This document shows positions 46,370 to 56,025 of a stretch of 64,000 nt of DNA, one piece after another. The position numbers and the translations under genes are program-made. Numbering within the stretch: position 1 is the first letter of the stretch; each line of letters begins with the position of its first letter. This DNA comes from Paraburkholderia phenazinium (lineage in GTDB: Bacteria; Pseudomonadota; Gammaproteobacteria; Burkholderiales; Burkholderiaceae), in contig NZ_FSRU01000001.1 of assembly GCF_900142845.1 (NCBI RefSeq), forward strand, positions 3,224,001 through 3,288,000. Direction: 5' to 3'. The notes beneath the pieces were generated by a model. It was not told where the DNA came from, searched no databases, and saw only the letters and a list, made by a program, of their open reading frames with translations.

Positions 46370-49300
46370 TCAGTCAGCGCGCGGCGCCGCGCGTATGCGC
46401 GCCACCGTCGCCTCGACGTCCTGCCACGCGGGCTTGCCGCCCGCAAACTGCTGACGCAGGTACGACACCAGTTCGGCCACCTGGGCGTCGTTGAAACTGT
46501 CTCGGTACGCCGGCATCGTACCGAGTTCGGGCCGCGCAGGCGAGCCGATGCCGTCCAGAATGACGCGTATCAGGTTGTCGGGCATTGCGCTATGCAAGTT
46601 CGTGTTGAGCGCCAGCGACGGATGCGCGCCGAACAGTTGCGGCCCGCTGCCGGTGTGGTGGCACGCGGCGCAAGCGCCGTCGAAGAGCCGTGCGCCGAGA
46701 CCGGAGGCAACCGGCGTCGCCATGCTGGCCTCTTCATATTCGCGTGCGAGCGCTTGCGGATTCGCATTCGGACCGGCCGGATTGAGCGAGGCGAGATAGT
46801 TCGCCATCGCGCGGATGTCGCTGTCGGGCAGATGCGCGAGTTCGCTGACGACCGGCCCCATCGGTCCGGCCGCCACGCCATGCAGCGGTGCATGACCGAA
46901 GCGCAGGTAGCTGAACAATTCGCTTTCGGTCCACGGTACCGGCGCGTTGGACAGCGTCGTCAAGGCGGGCGCTTCCCAGCCTTCGGCCATGCCGCCGCCG
47001 AGGAATGCCGCGCCGGTTTTCTCGGCACCCATCGCATTGCGCGGCGTGTGACAGGCACTGCAATGACCCAGGCCGTTGACCAGATACGCGCCGCGATTCC
47101 ATTGCGCCGTTTGCGTCGCATCCTGCGTGAAGGTATTGCGCTTCAGAAACAGGCTGTTCCATGCGGCCATCATGGGCCGCACGCCGAACGGGAACGCCAG
47201 CCTGGTTTCCGGCGGCCGCGAGCGTACCGGCGTTTGCGACATCAGGTAGGCGTATAGCGCCTGCAGGTCGTCGTCGGAGACGTTCTTGAAGGACGTGTAC
47301 GGAAACGCGGGGTACAGGTGCCGTCCGTCGCGATGAATGCCCTGACGCATGGCGCGCACGAACGCTTCGAACGACCAGTTGCCGATGCCGGTCTGCTCAT
47401 CCGGCGTGATGTTGGTCGTGTAGATGGTGCCGAACGGCGTATCGAGCGGGAGGCCGCCCGCGTTCGGCACGCCGTTGTGCGCGGTGTGGCAGACGGCGCA
47501 GTCGCCGAGCGAGGCGAGCAGCTTGCCGCGCGCGATCAGCTCGGGGGCAAACGCCGAGGCGAGCGGCGGCGTGATCGGTGCAATCGGCTGCGGAGCGAAT
47601 GAAGCCATGCTGAGCCAGCCCGCCGTGCCCGCGACCAAAGCGCTAAGGAAACCGAAACGCCAGCGCTTTTTCCTGCGCGCGGCAGCCGCGGCCGCCGCCT
47701 CTTGCGCGGGACCATCCGCGAGCGCCGCACGGATCACCTCCGGCGTGAACGGCGGGCGGCGAAAGCGCACCCCGGTCGCATCGTAGAGCGCGTTGGCAAT
47801 CGCCGCCGCGCCCGGCAGCGAGGCCGATTCGCCGGTGCCCATGGGCGGCTCCCCGTGGCGCGGCATCATCACCACTTCGATGACAGGCACCTCGCGGAAC
47901 GTCAGGATCGGATAGGCGCCCCACTCCTGGCTCGTGACCGCGTTGTCGCCGAACGTCACGCGCTCCTTCAACGCGCGGCTCGTCGCCTGGATCACGTTGC
48001 CGTGGATCTGATGACGCACGCCGTCCGGATTGACCATCGTGCCGGTATCCTGGCCCACCACCACGCGCGTGACGGCCAGCTCGCCGCTCTTGCGGTTCAC
48101 TTCGATGTCGGCCACCCAGGCGGCCCATGCCGCGCCGAAACCGGGGAATTTGCTGTGCACGTAACGCGCATACGCAAAACCTCTGCCGCGTGCGATGTCG
48201 CCTTCCTGCCGGTCCGGCTCGTCCTGCTCTTTTAGCGCGACGTTACGCGGCCGCCAGCCGGCCTTGTCGGCCACCGCCTTGACCAGATCGATTGCGCGCG
48301 GATCGGTCAGGTGCTGCAGGCGGAACGCGACAGGATCGACGCCCGCCTGCTCAGCCAGTTCGTCGATGAACGATTCGTGCGCGAACGTATTCGGCAAAGC
48401 TGAAACACCGCGCAGCCACGAGGCCCGGACAATCGGCGGCGTGTCGTCGCAGACGATCCGCATGGTCCGGTAGTCGTAGGGCGGCACCGCCGTGCGGTCG
48501 CCCATTTCGAACACCTGCGGCTGCGGCGCGATCGTGCCGGTCAGCAGCAAGGCGAGCGTCGGCGCGTCGTTCGACGGGTAACGGGTGGCGAAATCGTAGC
48601 CCGTGAGCTGGCCGTCCGCGTCCACTGCACCGCGTACGTCCATCAGTTGCGCCGCGCCTTTCGGTTCCCAGGCGTGTTCGTCTTCGCGCGATAGTTGCAC
48701 GCGCACCGGTTTGCCCACTGCGCGCGAGAGCAGCGCCGCATCCGCGACCACGTCGTCGGCGCAGTTGCGGCCGTAGCAGCCCGCCGCCTCCATCCGCACC
48801 ACTTCGATGCGCGCTTCGTCCAGCGCCATCAGCAGCGCCAGATCCGCGCGCAGCGAATGCGGATTCTGGGTGCCGGACCAGACCTTGAGCGCGCCGTCGC
48901 GATAGTCGGCCACCGCACACGACGGCCCGATCGACGCATGCATCTGGAACGGCCACACGTAAGTGCGGTCAAGGGCATTGCCCGCCTGCGCGAGCGCGGC
49001 GTCGACGTCGCCTTCGATCACCAGATCGCGACGCTTCGAGGGGTTGGCACGCAAAGCGGCCTCCACCTCGCTGCTGGTCTCGAGTGGTGGTAAGCCCTCC
49101 ACCGGTTTCCACTGCACGTCGAGGCACCTGGCGGCCTGTTGCGCGATCTCTTCGCGCTCCGCCACGATGCCCACAAAATCACGGATCACGACCACCTTGA
49201 CGATACCAGGCAGGTCGCGCAGCGAGTCTTCATCGACGTGCAACAGGCTGTTGCCGATGAAATCGCCCTGCGCCACGCCCGCATAAGGCGGACGCACCAC

Positions 49301-50008
49301 GCGGCCATGCAGCATCCCTGGCACGCGAACGTCGTGCACGAAGGTCAGTTCGCCCGTGGCTTTGGCGGGAATATCGACGCGCGCCGTGCTCTTGCCGACA
49401 ATCCGATACGCCTCAGGCGGCTTGACCGGCGTATCCGTCGAGAGCGTCAGTTCGATGCGCCGCCCGGCGATCAGCTCGCCGTAGCCGATGCCTTGCGCCA
49501 TCGCTTGTGCCCCATCCTCGCCTCGACGATGCACGATACCGTCGTGCACGTCGAGCGTATCGGCGCCGACGCCAAAACGGGTGGCCGCCTCCTTCACCAG
49601 AAATTGCCGCGCCTGCGCCGCGGCAAGACGCAACGGCACGGCGGAAATCTGGATGGTTGCGCTCGCAATCGTCGGGCCCTGGTTCGGCACCTCGGTGGTA
49701 TGCCCGAGCACCACCGACACGCGCGTGAGCGGCACATCCAGCTCTTCCGCGACGATCTGCGCGAGCGCAGTGCCGATGCCGGTTCCCAGGTCGACGTGTC
49801 CATTGAACGCCAGCACGCTGCCGTCGCCGCGCACCACCAGGAACACGTCCGCCATGGTCGGCACGAAGGACGAGCGCGAGCCCGGCTGCCCGATCGCCGG
49901 CTTGACCGGCGCCTGCGGCAGCCGCACGACGATCAGCACGTTCTGCGCGTCCTCGAGTTGCTGGCGCGAGAGCGGTTGACGGTCGACACTGACGTCCGGC
50001 CCGGTCAT
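46370..50008 (-). CDS. Molybdopterin dehydrogenase large subunit fused to triheme cytochrome c (NicB type)
   Basis: A 1212-residue fusion. Residues about 1-770 are a xanthine dehydrogenase-family molybdopterin subunit (GHVDLGTGIGTALAQI, MGTGESASLPGAAAI with the base Glu). A basic stretch and one membrane segment (FGFLSALVAGTAGWL, about 783-805) lead to three cytochrome c domains with CAVCH, CSACH and CAACH near 836, 983 and 1113. This is the layout of nicotinate dehydrogenase NicB. It hydroxylates an N-heterocycle and passes electrons to the respiratory chain. Its ATG overlaps the stop of the small subunit. Confidence 0.9.
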   Translation of the reverse strand: MTGPDVSVDRQPLSRQQLEDAQNVLIVVRLPQAPVKPAIGQPGSRSSFVPTMADVFLVVRGDGSVLAFNGHVDLGTGIGTALAQIVAEELDVPLTRVSVVLGHTTEVPNQGPTIASATIQISAVPLRLAAAQARQFLVKEAATRFGVGADTLDVHDGIVHRRGEDGAQAMAQGIGYGELIAGRRIELTLSTDTPVKPPEAYRIVGKSTARVDIPAKATGELTFVHDVRVPGMLHGRVVRPPYAGVAQGDFIGNSLLHVDEDSLRDLPGIVKVVVIRDFVGIVAEREEIAQQAARCLDVQWKPVEGLPPLETSSEVEAALRANPSKRRDLVIEGDVDAALAQAGNALDRTYVWPFQMHASIGPSCAVADYRDGALKVWSGTQNPHSLRADLALLMALDEARIEVVRMEAAGCYGRNCADDVVADAALLSRAVGKPVRVQLSREDEHAWEPKGAAQLMDVRGAVDADGQLTGYDFATRYPSNDAPTLALLLTGTIAPQPQVFEMGDRTAVPPYDYRTMRIVCDDTPPIVRASWLRGVSALPNTFAHESFIDELAEQAGVDPVAFRLQHLTDPRAIDLVKAVADKAGWRPRNVALKEQDEPDRQEGDIARGRGFAYARYVHSKFPGFGAAWAAWVADIEVNRKSGELAVTRVVVGQDTGTMVNPDGVRHQIHGNVIQATSRALKERVTFGDNAVTSQEWGAYPILTFREVPVIEVVMMPRHGEPPMGTGESASLPGAAAIANALYDATGVRFRRPPFTPEVIRAALADGPAQEAAAAAAARRKKRWRFGFLSALVAGTAGWLSMASFAPQPIAPITPPLASAFAPELIARGKLLASLGDCAVCHTAHNGVPNAGGLPLDTPFGTIYTTNITPDEQTGIGNWSFEAFVRAMRQGIHRDGRHLYPAFPYTSFKNVSDDDLQALYAYLMSQTPVRSRPPETRLAFPFGVRPMMAAWNSLFLKRNTFTQDATQTAQWNRGAYLVNGLGHCSACHTPRNAMGAEKTGAAFLGGGMAEGWEAPALTTLSNAPVPWTESELFSYLRFGHAPLHGVAAGPMGPVVSELAHLPDSDIRAMANYLASLNPAGPNANPQALAREYEEASMATPVASGLGARLFDGACAACHHTGSGPQLFGAHPSLALNTNLHSAMPDNLIRVILDGIGSPARPELGTMPAYRDSFNDAQVAELVSYLRQQFAGGKPAWQDVEATVARIRAAPRAD

Positions 50009-50511
50009 ACGCGCTCTCCTTCAAGCTCGCCACGTCGCGCCGCCAGCAATTCGGCAGCGCGATGCACGGCGCGCAGGATTTCGACATGCGTGCCGCAACG
50101 ACACAGGTTGCGCGACAGTTCGCGGCGGATGGTGTCGTCGCTGGGATGAGGGTCGCGGTCGAGCAACGCTTTGGCGGTCATGATCATGCCGTTCAGGCAA
50201 TAGCCGCACTGCGCGGCCTGTTCCAGGATGAACGCCTGCTGCACCGGATGCAGCGCAGTCCGCGTACCCAATCCTTCGAGTGTGGTGACTTCATGCCCTA
50301 GCGCGACTCTCGCGGTCGTCACACAGGAGCGCGTCGGGATGCCGTCGAGCAGCACCGTGCATGCGCCGCACTCGCCCAGGCCGCAGCCGAACTTCGGACC
50401 GTTCAGCGCCAGGTCGTTACGCAGCAGATACAGCAGCGGCGTGTCGACGCCGGCGCTGACGACATGCGTCGCGCCGTTGACGTTGAGCGTGAGGTTGGCG
50501 GGACGGTTCAT
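50005..50511 (-). CDS. [2Fe-2S] small subunit of the molybdenum hydroxylase (NicA type)
   Basis: A 168-residue iron-sulfur subunit. The plant-type cluster cysteines are in CGLGECGACTV and the CVTTA segment, and the second cluster in CGYCLNGMIM and NLCRCGTH. It carries electrons from the molybdenum centre to the cytochrome part of the large subunit. NicA and IorA are the closest well-known types. ATGA coupling to the large-subunit gene shows they form one enzyme. Confidence 0.92.
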   Translation of the reverse strand: MNRPANLTLNVNGATHVVSAGVDTPLLYLLRNDLALNGPKFGCGLGECGACTVLLDGIPTRSCVTTARVALGHEVTTLEGLGTRTALHPVQQAFILEQAAQCGYCLNGMIMTAKALLDRDPHPSDDTIRRELSRNLCRCGTHVEILRAVHRAAELLAARRGELEGERV

Positions 50512-50542
50512 GGCCGCAGCGTCGACGGGTGGCGGCGCGCGC

Positions 50543-51742
50543 TCAGACGACCACCGGCACTTCGGTAGCAGGCGGCGTATTGCGACTGCGCCGGCAACGG
50601 ATCAGGCCGTCGATCATCACCATGCCCACACCCGGTATATCGCCAAGCTGCACGCTTTCGAGCAACGTGCTGCCCGCCGAGTGCTGCGCGCGGTCCATGA
50701 ACACCAGGTCCGCGGGACGGCCCACTTCGATCAGCCCCTGGCGTAGATTGCGTTGTCGCGCGGTGTTGCCGGTCGCAAAGCAGAAGGCGATTTCCGCGGG
50801 CACGTCGGCGAGACTCGAGATCAACGCGATCATGCGCAGAATGCCGAGCGGTTGCACGCCCGACCCCGCCGGACTGTCCGTGCCGAGAATGATCCGGTGC
50901 GGACATTTAAGTTCGATGGCGTGGCGCGCGGTCAGCAACGCGATGCGCTCATTACCGTTGTGGACGATTTCCAGCGCCCGCGTGGATTGCTCGCACAGAT
51001 CGCAGACATGGCGGTAAGACAACGACGTATGGCCGCCGTTGATGTGGCCGATCACGTCCGCATCCGCCGCCAGCACCACGTCCTTGTCGATCAGTCCCGA
51101 GCCGGGGATCGACGGGCCGCCCGTGTGAATCGTGCTTTGAATGCCGTACTTGCGCGCCCAGGCAACCATCTGCCCTGCTTCTTCACCCGCCTTCACGCTG
51201 CCGAGACCCACTTCGCCCAGCAGCTTCACGCCTGCTTCCGACAATTCCTTGAAGTCTTCTTCGACCATGCCCTTTTCGATCACAGGCGCACCGGCCAGCA
51301 CTTTCACGCCGCCGCCGACACCCGCTCCGCGCATGCCTTCGAACGAGCGCTGCGCCGTGATCGCCAGCGCCTTCACGCCGACGATATCCTTAGGACGTCC
51401 TGGCAAATGCACTTCGCCGGCCGAGATCATCGTCGTCACGCCGCCGTTCAGGTTCGATTCGATCCAGCCCATCTGGTTCTGGCGCGGCGTCCAGTCGCCG
51501 AAGACAGGATGCACGTGCGAATCGATCAGGCCAGGCGCGACCGTGGTGCCTTTGCAATCGACCGTGGTGCGCGCGCCTTCGAGGTCGCAGTCTTTCTCCT
51601 TGCCCACGGCGACGATCACGCCGTCGTCGATCACCAGCGTGTCGGCGTCGAGAATCGGCTGATCGATATCGCCCGATAACAACAGGCCGATATTCGTGAT
51701 CACGACCTTGCCCGACAACCCTGTCAACGTCTCTGCTGCCAT
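50543..51742 (-). CDS. Amidohydrolase of the enamidase type
   Basis: A 399-residue metal-dependent hydrolase of the imidazolonepropionase/enamidase group. Ligand candidates are HxH in DSHVHP, a bridging Glu in LLGEVGLGS, His in STIHTGGPS and GHINGGH, and the Asp in LGTDSPAGSG. Enamidase opens 1,4,5,6-tetrahydro-6-oxonicotinate to 2-formylglutarate and ammonia. The same substrate is formed by 6-hydroxynicotinate reductase, whose homologue is in this cluster. The ATG at 51742 has AAAGGAG upstream. Confidence 0.85.
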   Translation of the reverse strand: MAAETLTGLSGKVVITNIGLLLSGDIDQPILDADTLVIDDGVIVAVGKEKDCDLEGARTTVDCKGTTVAPGLIDSHVHPVFGDWTPRQNQMGWIESNLNGGVTTMISAGEVHLPGRPKDIVGVKALAITAQRSFEGMRGAGVGGGVKVLAGAPVIEKGMVEEDFKELSEAGVKLLGEVGLGSVKAGEEAGQMVAWARKYGIQSTIHTGGPSIPGSGLIDKDVVLAADADVIGHINGGHTSLSYRHVCDLCEQSTRALEIVHNGNERIALLTARHAIELKCPHRIILGTDSPAGSGVQPLGILRMIALISSLADVPAEIAFCFATGNTARQRNLRQGLIEVGRPADLVFMDRAQHSAGSTLLESVQLGDIPGVGMVMIDGLIRCRRSRNTPPATEVPVVV

Positions 51743-51820
51743 CTGCTTCTCCTTTCGCAACGACTACCCGACGCAACCGTTCGCCCGCATGGTGCTGGGC
51801 GCAGGACCGCGTCGCAGGAA

Positions 51821-52534
51821 TCAGACGCTCAGATAAGCGCGCCTGACTGTTTCGTTCTTCGCGAGTTCGCCGATCGTGCCGCTAAAGCGGATCTGCCCTT
51901 TCTCGAGGACATACGCGCGGTCGCTGACCAGCTCGGCGAAGTGCAGGTTCTGTTCGGACAACAGAATCGACAGCCCTTCGCGCTTGAGTTCGAGAATCAT
52001 GTTCGCCATCTGCTCGACGATCACCGGCGCCACGCCCTCCGAGGGTTCGTCGAGCAGCACCAGATACGGGTTGCCCATCAGCGTGCGCGAGACGGTCAGC
52101 ATCTGCTGTTCGCCGCCGCTCATCTGGCCGCCGGGGCGCTTCGGCATTTCGCCGAGGTTGGGGAAGAGCCGGAACAGCTTCTCCGGGGTCCATTGCGGCG
52201 CGCCTTCGCGCGGCGGTTGACGGCCCGCGTCGAGATTCTCCATCACCGTGAGATCGGAGAACACGCGGCGGTCTTCCGGCACGAAGCCCATCCCCATGCG
52301 CGCGATGCGGTACGGCGGCAGCGCCGCAATGTCCGCGCCGCGAAACCGCACTTCGCCCTGGCGGCGCGGCAGCAGACCCATCACCGCCTTCATCGTGGTG
52401 GATTTGCCCGCACCGTTGCGGCCCATCAGCGCCACCACTTCGCCGCGGCCCACTTCGAGACCGACGTCGAACAGGATGTGCGCGCGGCCATAGAACGCAT
52501 TGAGACCGGAGACTTTCAGCATCGGATCGCTCAT
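51821..52534 (-). CDS. livF: Branched-chain-type ABC transporter ATPase (LivF)
   Basis: A 237-residue ATPase with Walker A GRNGAGKST, signature MSGGEQQML, Walker B VLLDEPSEGVAP and the LivF-type ending LSEQNLHFAELVSDRAYVLE. It overlaps the LivG gene by ATGA. It belongs to the uptake system embedded in the heterocycle cluster. Confidence 0.92.
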   Translation of the reverse strand: MSDPMLKVSGLNAFYGRAHILFDVGLEVGRGEVVALMGRNGAGKSTTMKAVMGLLPRRQGEVRFRGADIAALPPYRIARMGMGFVPEDRRVFSDLTVMENLDAGRQPPREGAPQWTPEKLFRLFPNLGEMPKRPGGQMSGGEQQMLTVSRTLMGNPYLVLLDEPSEGVAPVIVEQMANMILELKREGLSILLSEQNLHFAELVSDRAYVLEKGQIRFSGTIGELAKNETVRRAYLSV

Positions 52535-53340
52535 TGCAACGCCCCTTGATGGCCGGCGTGGCCGTCCTGATGGTCCAGCGCAGCGTGCGCCTGAAACGTC
52601 TTGCCGGTGCCGAAATACACTTCCTGCACGCGGGCGTCGTTGCGGATCGTCTCGGCGCTGCCTTCGGCAATCAGCTTGCCGCGCGCCAGCACGATCATGC
52701 GGTCAGCGTAGGCGAACACCACGTCCATGCTGTGCTCGGTAAACAGCACGCCGATCTTGTGCTCGGTGACGAGGCGCTTGGTCAGCGCCATCAGATCGTT
52801 ACGTTCCCTGGGCGCCATGCCCGCGGTCGGCTCATCCATCAGCAGCAGCTTTGGACGGTTTGCCATGGCAATCGCGAGTTCCACGCGCTTGACGTCGCCG
52901 TAGGCCAGCACGCCACAGGCACGATGCGCGTCGGCGCCCATGCCGACCTGTTCTAGCAGGCTGAACGCTTCATCCGCGTACCACGAGCCCGCCGGCTTCC
53001 ACAGGCCGAACAGTTTGCGTTCGCGCGACACCAGCGCCATCTGCACGTTTTCCAGCACCGTCATCGAATTGAAGGTCGCGGCGATCTGAAACGTACGGCC
53101 CACGCCGAGGCGCCAGATATCGCGCGGCCGCATGCCGACGAGTTCGTGATCGTCGAGCCGGATCGAACCGGACGACGGCCGCAGTTGCCCATTAACCATG
53201 TTGAAGCAGGTCGATTTTCCCGCGCCGTTCGGACCCAGCAATGCGAGCAGTTGACCGGCTTCGAGATCGAACGACACGTCGTCGACGGCTTTCAGACCAC
53301 CGAACGATTTCGACAGCCCCGACACGCGCAGGAGACTCAT
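52531..53340 (-). CDS. livG: Branched-chain-type ABC transporter ATPase (LivG)
   Basis: A 269-residue ATPase with Walker A GPNGAGKST, a LivG-type GRTFQIAATFNSMTVLENV block and Walker B LLMDEPTAGMAP. The signature region reads AYGDVKRVELA rather than the usual LSYGxQR. The C-terminus has a His-rich tail (HAALDHQDGHAGHQG). The ATG at 53340 overlaps the permease stop; the frame upstream of it lies inside the permease gene and is not used. Confidence 0.9.
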   Translation of the reverse strand: MSLLRVSGLSKSFGGLKAVDDVSFDLEAGQLLALLGPNGAGKSTCFNMVNGQLRPSSGSIRLDDHELVGMRPRDIWRLGVGRTFQIAATFNSMTVLENVQMALVSRERKLFGLWKPAGSWYADEAFSLLEQVGMGADAHRACGVLAYGDVKRVELAIAMANRPKLLLMDEPTAGMAPRERNDLMALTKRLVTEHKIGVLFTEHSMDVVFAYADRMIVLARGKLIAEGSAETIRNDARVQEVYFGTGKTFQAHAALDHQDGHAGHQGALQ

Positions 53341-55316
53341 AGACCCTCCTTCATGGCGGCCGCTTGCGAGGGTGACGGGGACGGCACATCGCCGCGCTCC
53401 GCGTCGGACGCGCCGCCGGCATGACCGTTCTTCGCGCCGAGGTCGTCGTCGCCGAAGCGGTCGCGGATAAAGCCCACGATGCCCTGCGGGAACGCGATCA
53501 CCAGCAACAGGATGGCGAAGCCGAGCAGCGCTTGCCAGTAGTCGGTCTGACGCGCGACGGTGTCCTGCAGCCACGTGAAGACCGCGGCGCCGACGATCGG
53601 CCCGGTCAGGGTCTGCAAGCCGCCGAGCAGCACCATCACGAGTCCGTCGACGGAACGGCTCACGCTGATGACCTCGGGAGATATCGTGCCCTTCGAAAAC
53701 GCGTACAGGGAACCGGCGAGACCGCAGAACACCGACGCGATCACAAACGACGCCCATTGCACGCGCTTGACGTCGATGCCGATTGCCTCGGCACGCAGGC
53801 CCGAATCGCGCGAGGCTCGCATGGCATAGCCGAGCGGCGAAAACAACATCCGTCTCAGCAACCACACACACACCACGACACAGGCAAGCGTCAGGTAGTA
53901 ATAAGCGACCGGCGAGGACAACCAGTTCGACGGCCACAATCCGAGTACGCCGTTACTGCCGCCGGTCACGTCATCCCACTGGAACACCACGGACCAGACG
54001 ATCTGCGCAAACGCCAGCGTCAGCATCGCCAGATAGACGCCCGACAGGCGCACGCAGAACCAGCCGAACACGAGCGCCCCGCCAAGCGCGAGCAACGGCC
54101 CGAGCAACAGCGCCGCTTCCATCGGCAAATTCAGGACTTTGAGAAAGAGCGCGGCGCCATACGCGCCGAGACCAAAATACGCGGCGTGGCCGAACGAATG
54201 CATGCCACCCGGTCCCATGATGAAGTGCAGGCTGGTCGCAAACAACACCGCAATCAGGATTTCAACCAGCAGGATGGGCATATACGGAAACGCGCTCGCC
54301 GCGAGCGGCGCCAGCACCAGTACCACCAGCGCGGCCGCCGCCAGCCACTTCAGACGCTTGCCTGCAGGCCGCAGCGGCGCGTCCGGTGCAGCCATGCCAC
54401 GCACTGCCGCGCTCGCGCGACCGAGCAAACCCCAGGGCCGCACCACCAGAACAATCGCCATCACGACAAACTCCGCAACCAGCGTGAAGCGGCTCAGCGA
54501 AAAATCGATCCCGCCAATCGATATATGTCCAATGCCGATACACAGCGCCTTGATCTCGGCGATCAACAACGCGGCGACGAACGCACCGGGGATGGACCCC
54601 ATGCCGCCCACCACTACCACCACGAACGCATTGCCGATGGTCTCCAGATCGAGCGACAGATTCGCCGACATGCGCGGCCCTTGCAAGGCGCCACCCAGCC
54701 CCGCCAGAAACGCGCCCACAAAAAACACTCCAGTGAACAGCCACGCCTGATTGATACCCAGCGCGCCGAGCATCTCGCGATCCTGCGTCGCCGCCCGTAC
54801 CAGCGTGCCCCAGCGCGTGCGCGTGAGGCCATACCAGAGCAGCAGCAACACCAGCGGACCGATCACGATCAGCGCGATATCGTAAGTGGGTAACGCATGG
54901 CCGAGCAGATTGACCGCGCCGGCCAGGTGCGGCGCACGCGGCCCGAACAGTTCCTCAGGGCCCCACAACCAGAGCGCGGCGTCACGAAAGATCAGAACCA
55001 ACGCGAAGGTCGCAAGCAGATGAAATAGTTCGGGGGCCTGATAAATGCGCCGCAATACGATCATTTCGACCAGCGCGCCGAGCACCGCGACAACCAGCGC
55101 CGCGGCCAGCACCGAGAGCCAGAAGCCGCCCGTCGTCTGGCCGAAGCGGCTCGCAATGCTGTAGGCCACATAAATGCCGAACATATAGAACGAACCGTGC
55201 GCGAAGTTGACGATGCGCGTGACGCCGAAGATCAAGGACAGCCCCGCGGCGACGAGAAACAGCGTCGACGCGTCGGCGAGTCCATTGACCAGTTGTACCA
55301 GCAGATTCGAAAACAT
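53337..55316 (-). CDS. Fused LivH-LivM permease
   Basis: A 659-residue fusion of the two Liv permeases. The first half (about 1-310) is LivH-like (SLIFGVTRIVNFAHGSFYM, GLGGALQGPRMSANLSL). The second half (about 345-640) is LivM-like (MGPGGMHSFGHAAYFGLGAY, RASRDSGLRAEAIGID). The C-terminus is a soluble acidic tail. The ATG at 55316 follows GAGGG. Fusion guarantees 1:1 assembly of the channel halves. Confidence 0.9.
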   Translation of the reverse strand: MFSNLLVQLVNGLADASTLFLVAAGLSLIFGVTRIVNFAHGSFYMFGIYVAYSIASRFGQTTGGFWLSVLAAALVVAVLGALVEMIVLRRIYQAPELFHLLATFALVLIFRDAALWLWGPEELFGPRAPHLAGAVNLLGHALPTYDIALIVIGPLVLLLLWYGLTRTRWGTLVRAATQDREMLGALGINQAWLFTGVFFVGAFLAGLGGALQGPRMSANLSLDLETIGNAFVVVVVGGMGSIPGAFVAALLIAEIKALCIGIGHISIGGIDFSLSRFTLVAEFVVMAIVLVVRPWGLLGRASAAVRGMAAPDAPLRPAGKRLKWLAAAALVVLVLAPLAASAFPYMPILLVEILIAVLFATSLHFIMGPGGMHSFGHAAYFGLGAYGAALFLKVLNLPMEAALLLGPLLALGGALVFGWFCVRLSGVYLAMLTLAFAQIVWSVVFQWDDVTGGSNGVLGLWPSNWLSSPVAYYYLTLACVVVCVWLLRRMLFSPLGYAMRASRDSGLRAEAIGIDVKRVQWASFVIASVFCGLAGSLYAFSKGTISPEVISVSRSVDGLVMVLLGGLQTLTGPIVGAAVFTWLQDTVARQTDYWQALLGFAILLLVIAFPQGIVGFIRDRFGDDDLGAKNGHAGGASDAERGDVPSPSPSQAAAMKEGL

Positions 55317-55374
55317 CGTAACCCTCAGCGGCGTGCAATCCATCCAATGCGCAGGACACTACCAGCGAAATTAT

Positions 55375-55959
55375 TCAGCGCAAACCATCTTCGCCTTTGA
55401 TTTCGCTGACCTGCAATCCGCCGATGCGCGGCAGCGGCCGGCCCGATGCCGTCACTGCCACCGCCACCACAATCTCGTTGGCACGCGGCGCATCGGAGAC
55501 GCGGGCTTCGATGGCGTCGAAATGACTGCGTACGAACGCGGCGTCTTTATGGCCGAGCGGCACGTCGATCGCCGTGCCGAGCGTGCCCATCTTCTTCGCC
55601 GACGGCACCAGCGCCGCGCCCTTCTCCACCGCGACGCGCAACGGCGCGCCGAGCTTCGGATGCAGGATCGCGGCCGCGTGTTCGAGTTCGCCCGCTTCGC
55701 CGACAATCGCCGCCTTGCCGTAACTTTGCGCCTCGCCCGGCGCGATGCCCAGCGCCTCGACGCATTTCTTGCCGAGCAGCGCGCCGAGTTCTTCACCCGC
55801 GTCGATCAGCGCATCCAGTTTCGGTTCGAAGCGGCCCGCATAGGGGTTTTCGATGACGGCGATGGCGACCGCGCGGCGTACCGGCGGATCGATCGTCTGC
55901 CCCATTTCAATGCGTGTTTCATCCACCTGCACGATCAGCTTGCGAAGCTTGATTGCCAT
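55375..55959 (-). CDS. Amino acid synthesis family protein (PF06684), copy 1
   Basis: A 194-residue protein of the PF06684 family, whose known structure has a chorismate-mutase-like fold and no assigned reaction. The conserved features are ENPYAGRFEPKLDAL, SYGKAAIVGEAGELEHAAA, SAKKMGTLGTAIDVP and FVRSHFDAIEARV. A paralogue lies 66 bp upstream. The ATG at 55959 has GGAGAG in front. Placement between ring-reduction and transport genes suggests a catalytic or chaperone role in the same pathway. Confidence 0.83.
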   Translation of the reverse strand: MAIKLRKLIVQVDETRIEMGQTIDPPVRRAVAIAVIENPYAGRFEPKLDALIDAGEELGALLGKKCVEALGIAPGEAQSYGKAAIVGEAGELEHAAAILHPKLGAPLRVAVEKGAALVPSAKKMGTLGTAIDVPLGHKDAAFVRSHFDAIEARVSDAPRANEIVVAVAVTASGRPLPRIGGLQVSEIKGEDGLR

Positions 55960-56025
55960 TTCGCTCTCCATATATGGGTTCGCTGTGTTTGCGTTCGGTC
56001 TGTTTTCGTTCGACGCCGCTGCGGG

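Noticed and set aside
45140..47257. A 705-codon plus-strand frame
   Set aside because: It is antisense to the binding protein and the cytochrome part of the NicB-type gene, both of which have strong family motifs.
46370..50008. Suspicion that the 1212-residue dehydrogenase-cytochrome is an artificial fusion from a lost stop codon
   Set aside because: The domain order and length match the known NicB architecture, with a sensible linker and membrane segment.
52531..53937. A longer LivG protein starting upstream at 53937
   Set aside because: The additional part lies within the permease gene in another frame, and the ATGA overlap at 53337-53340 marks the true start.
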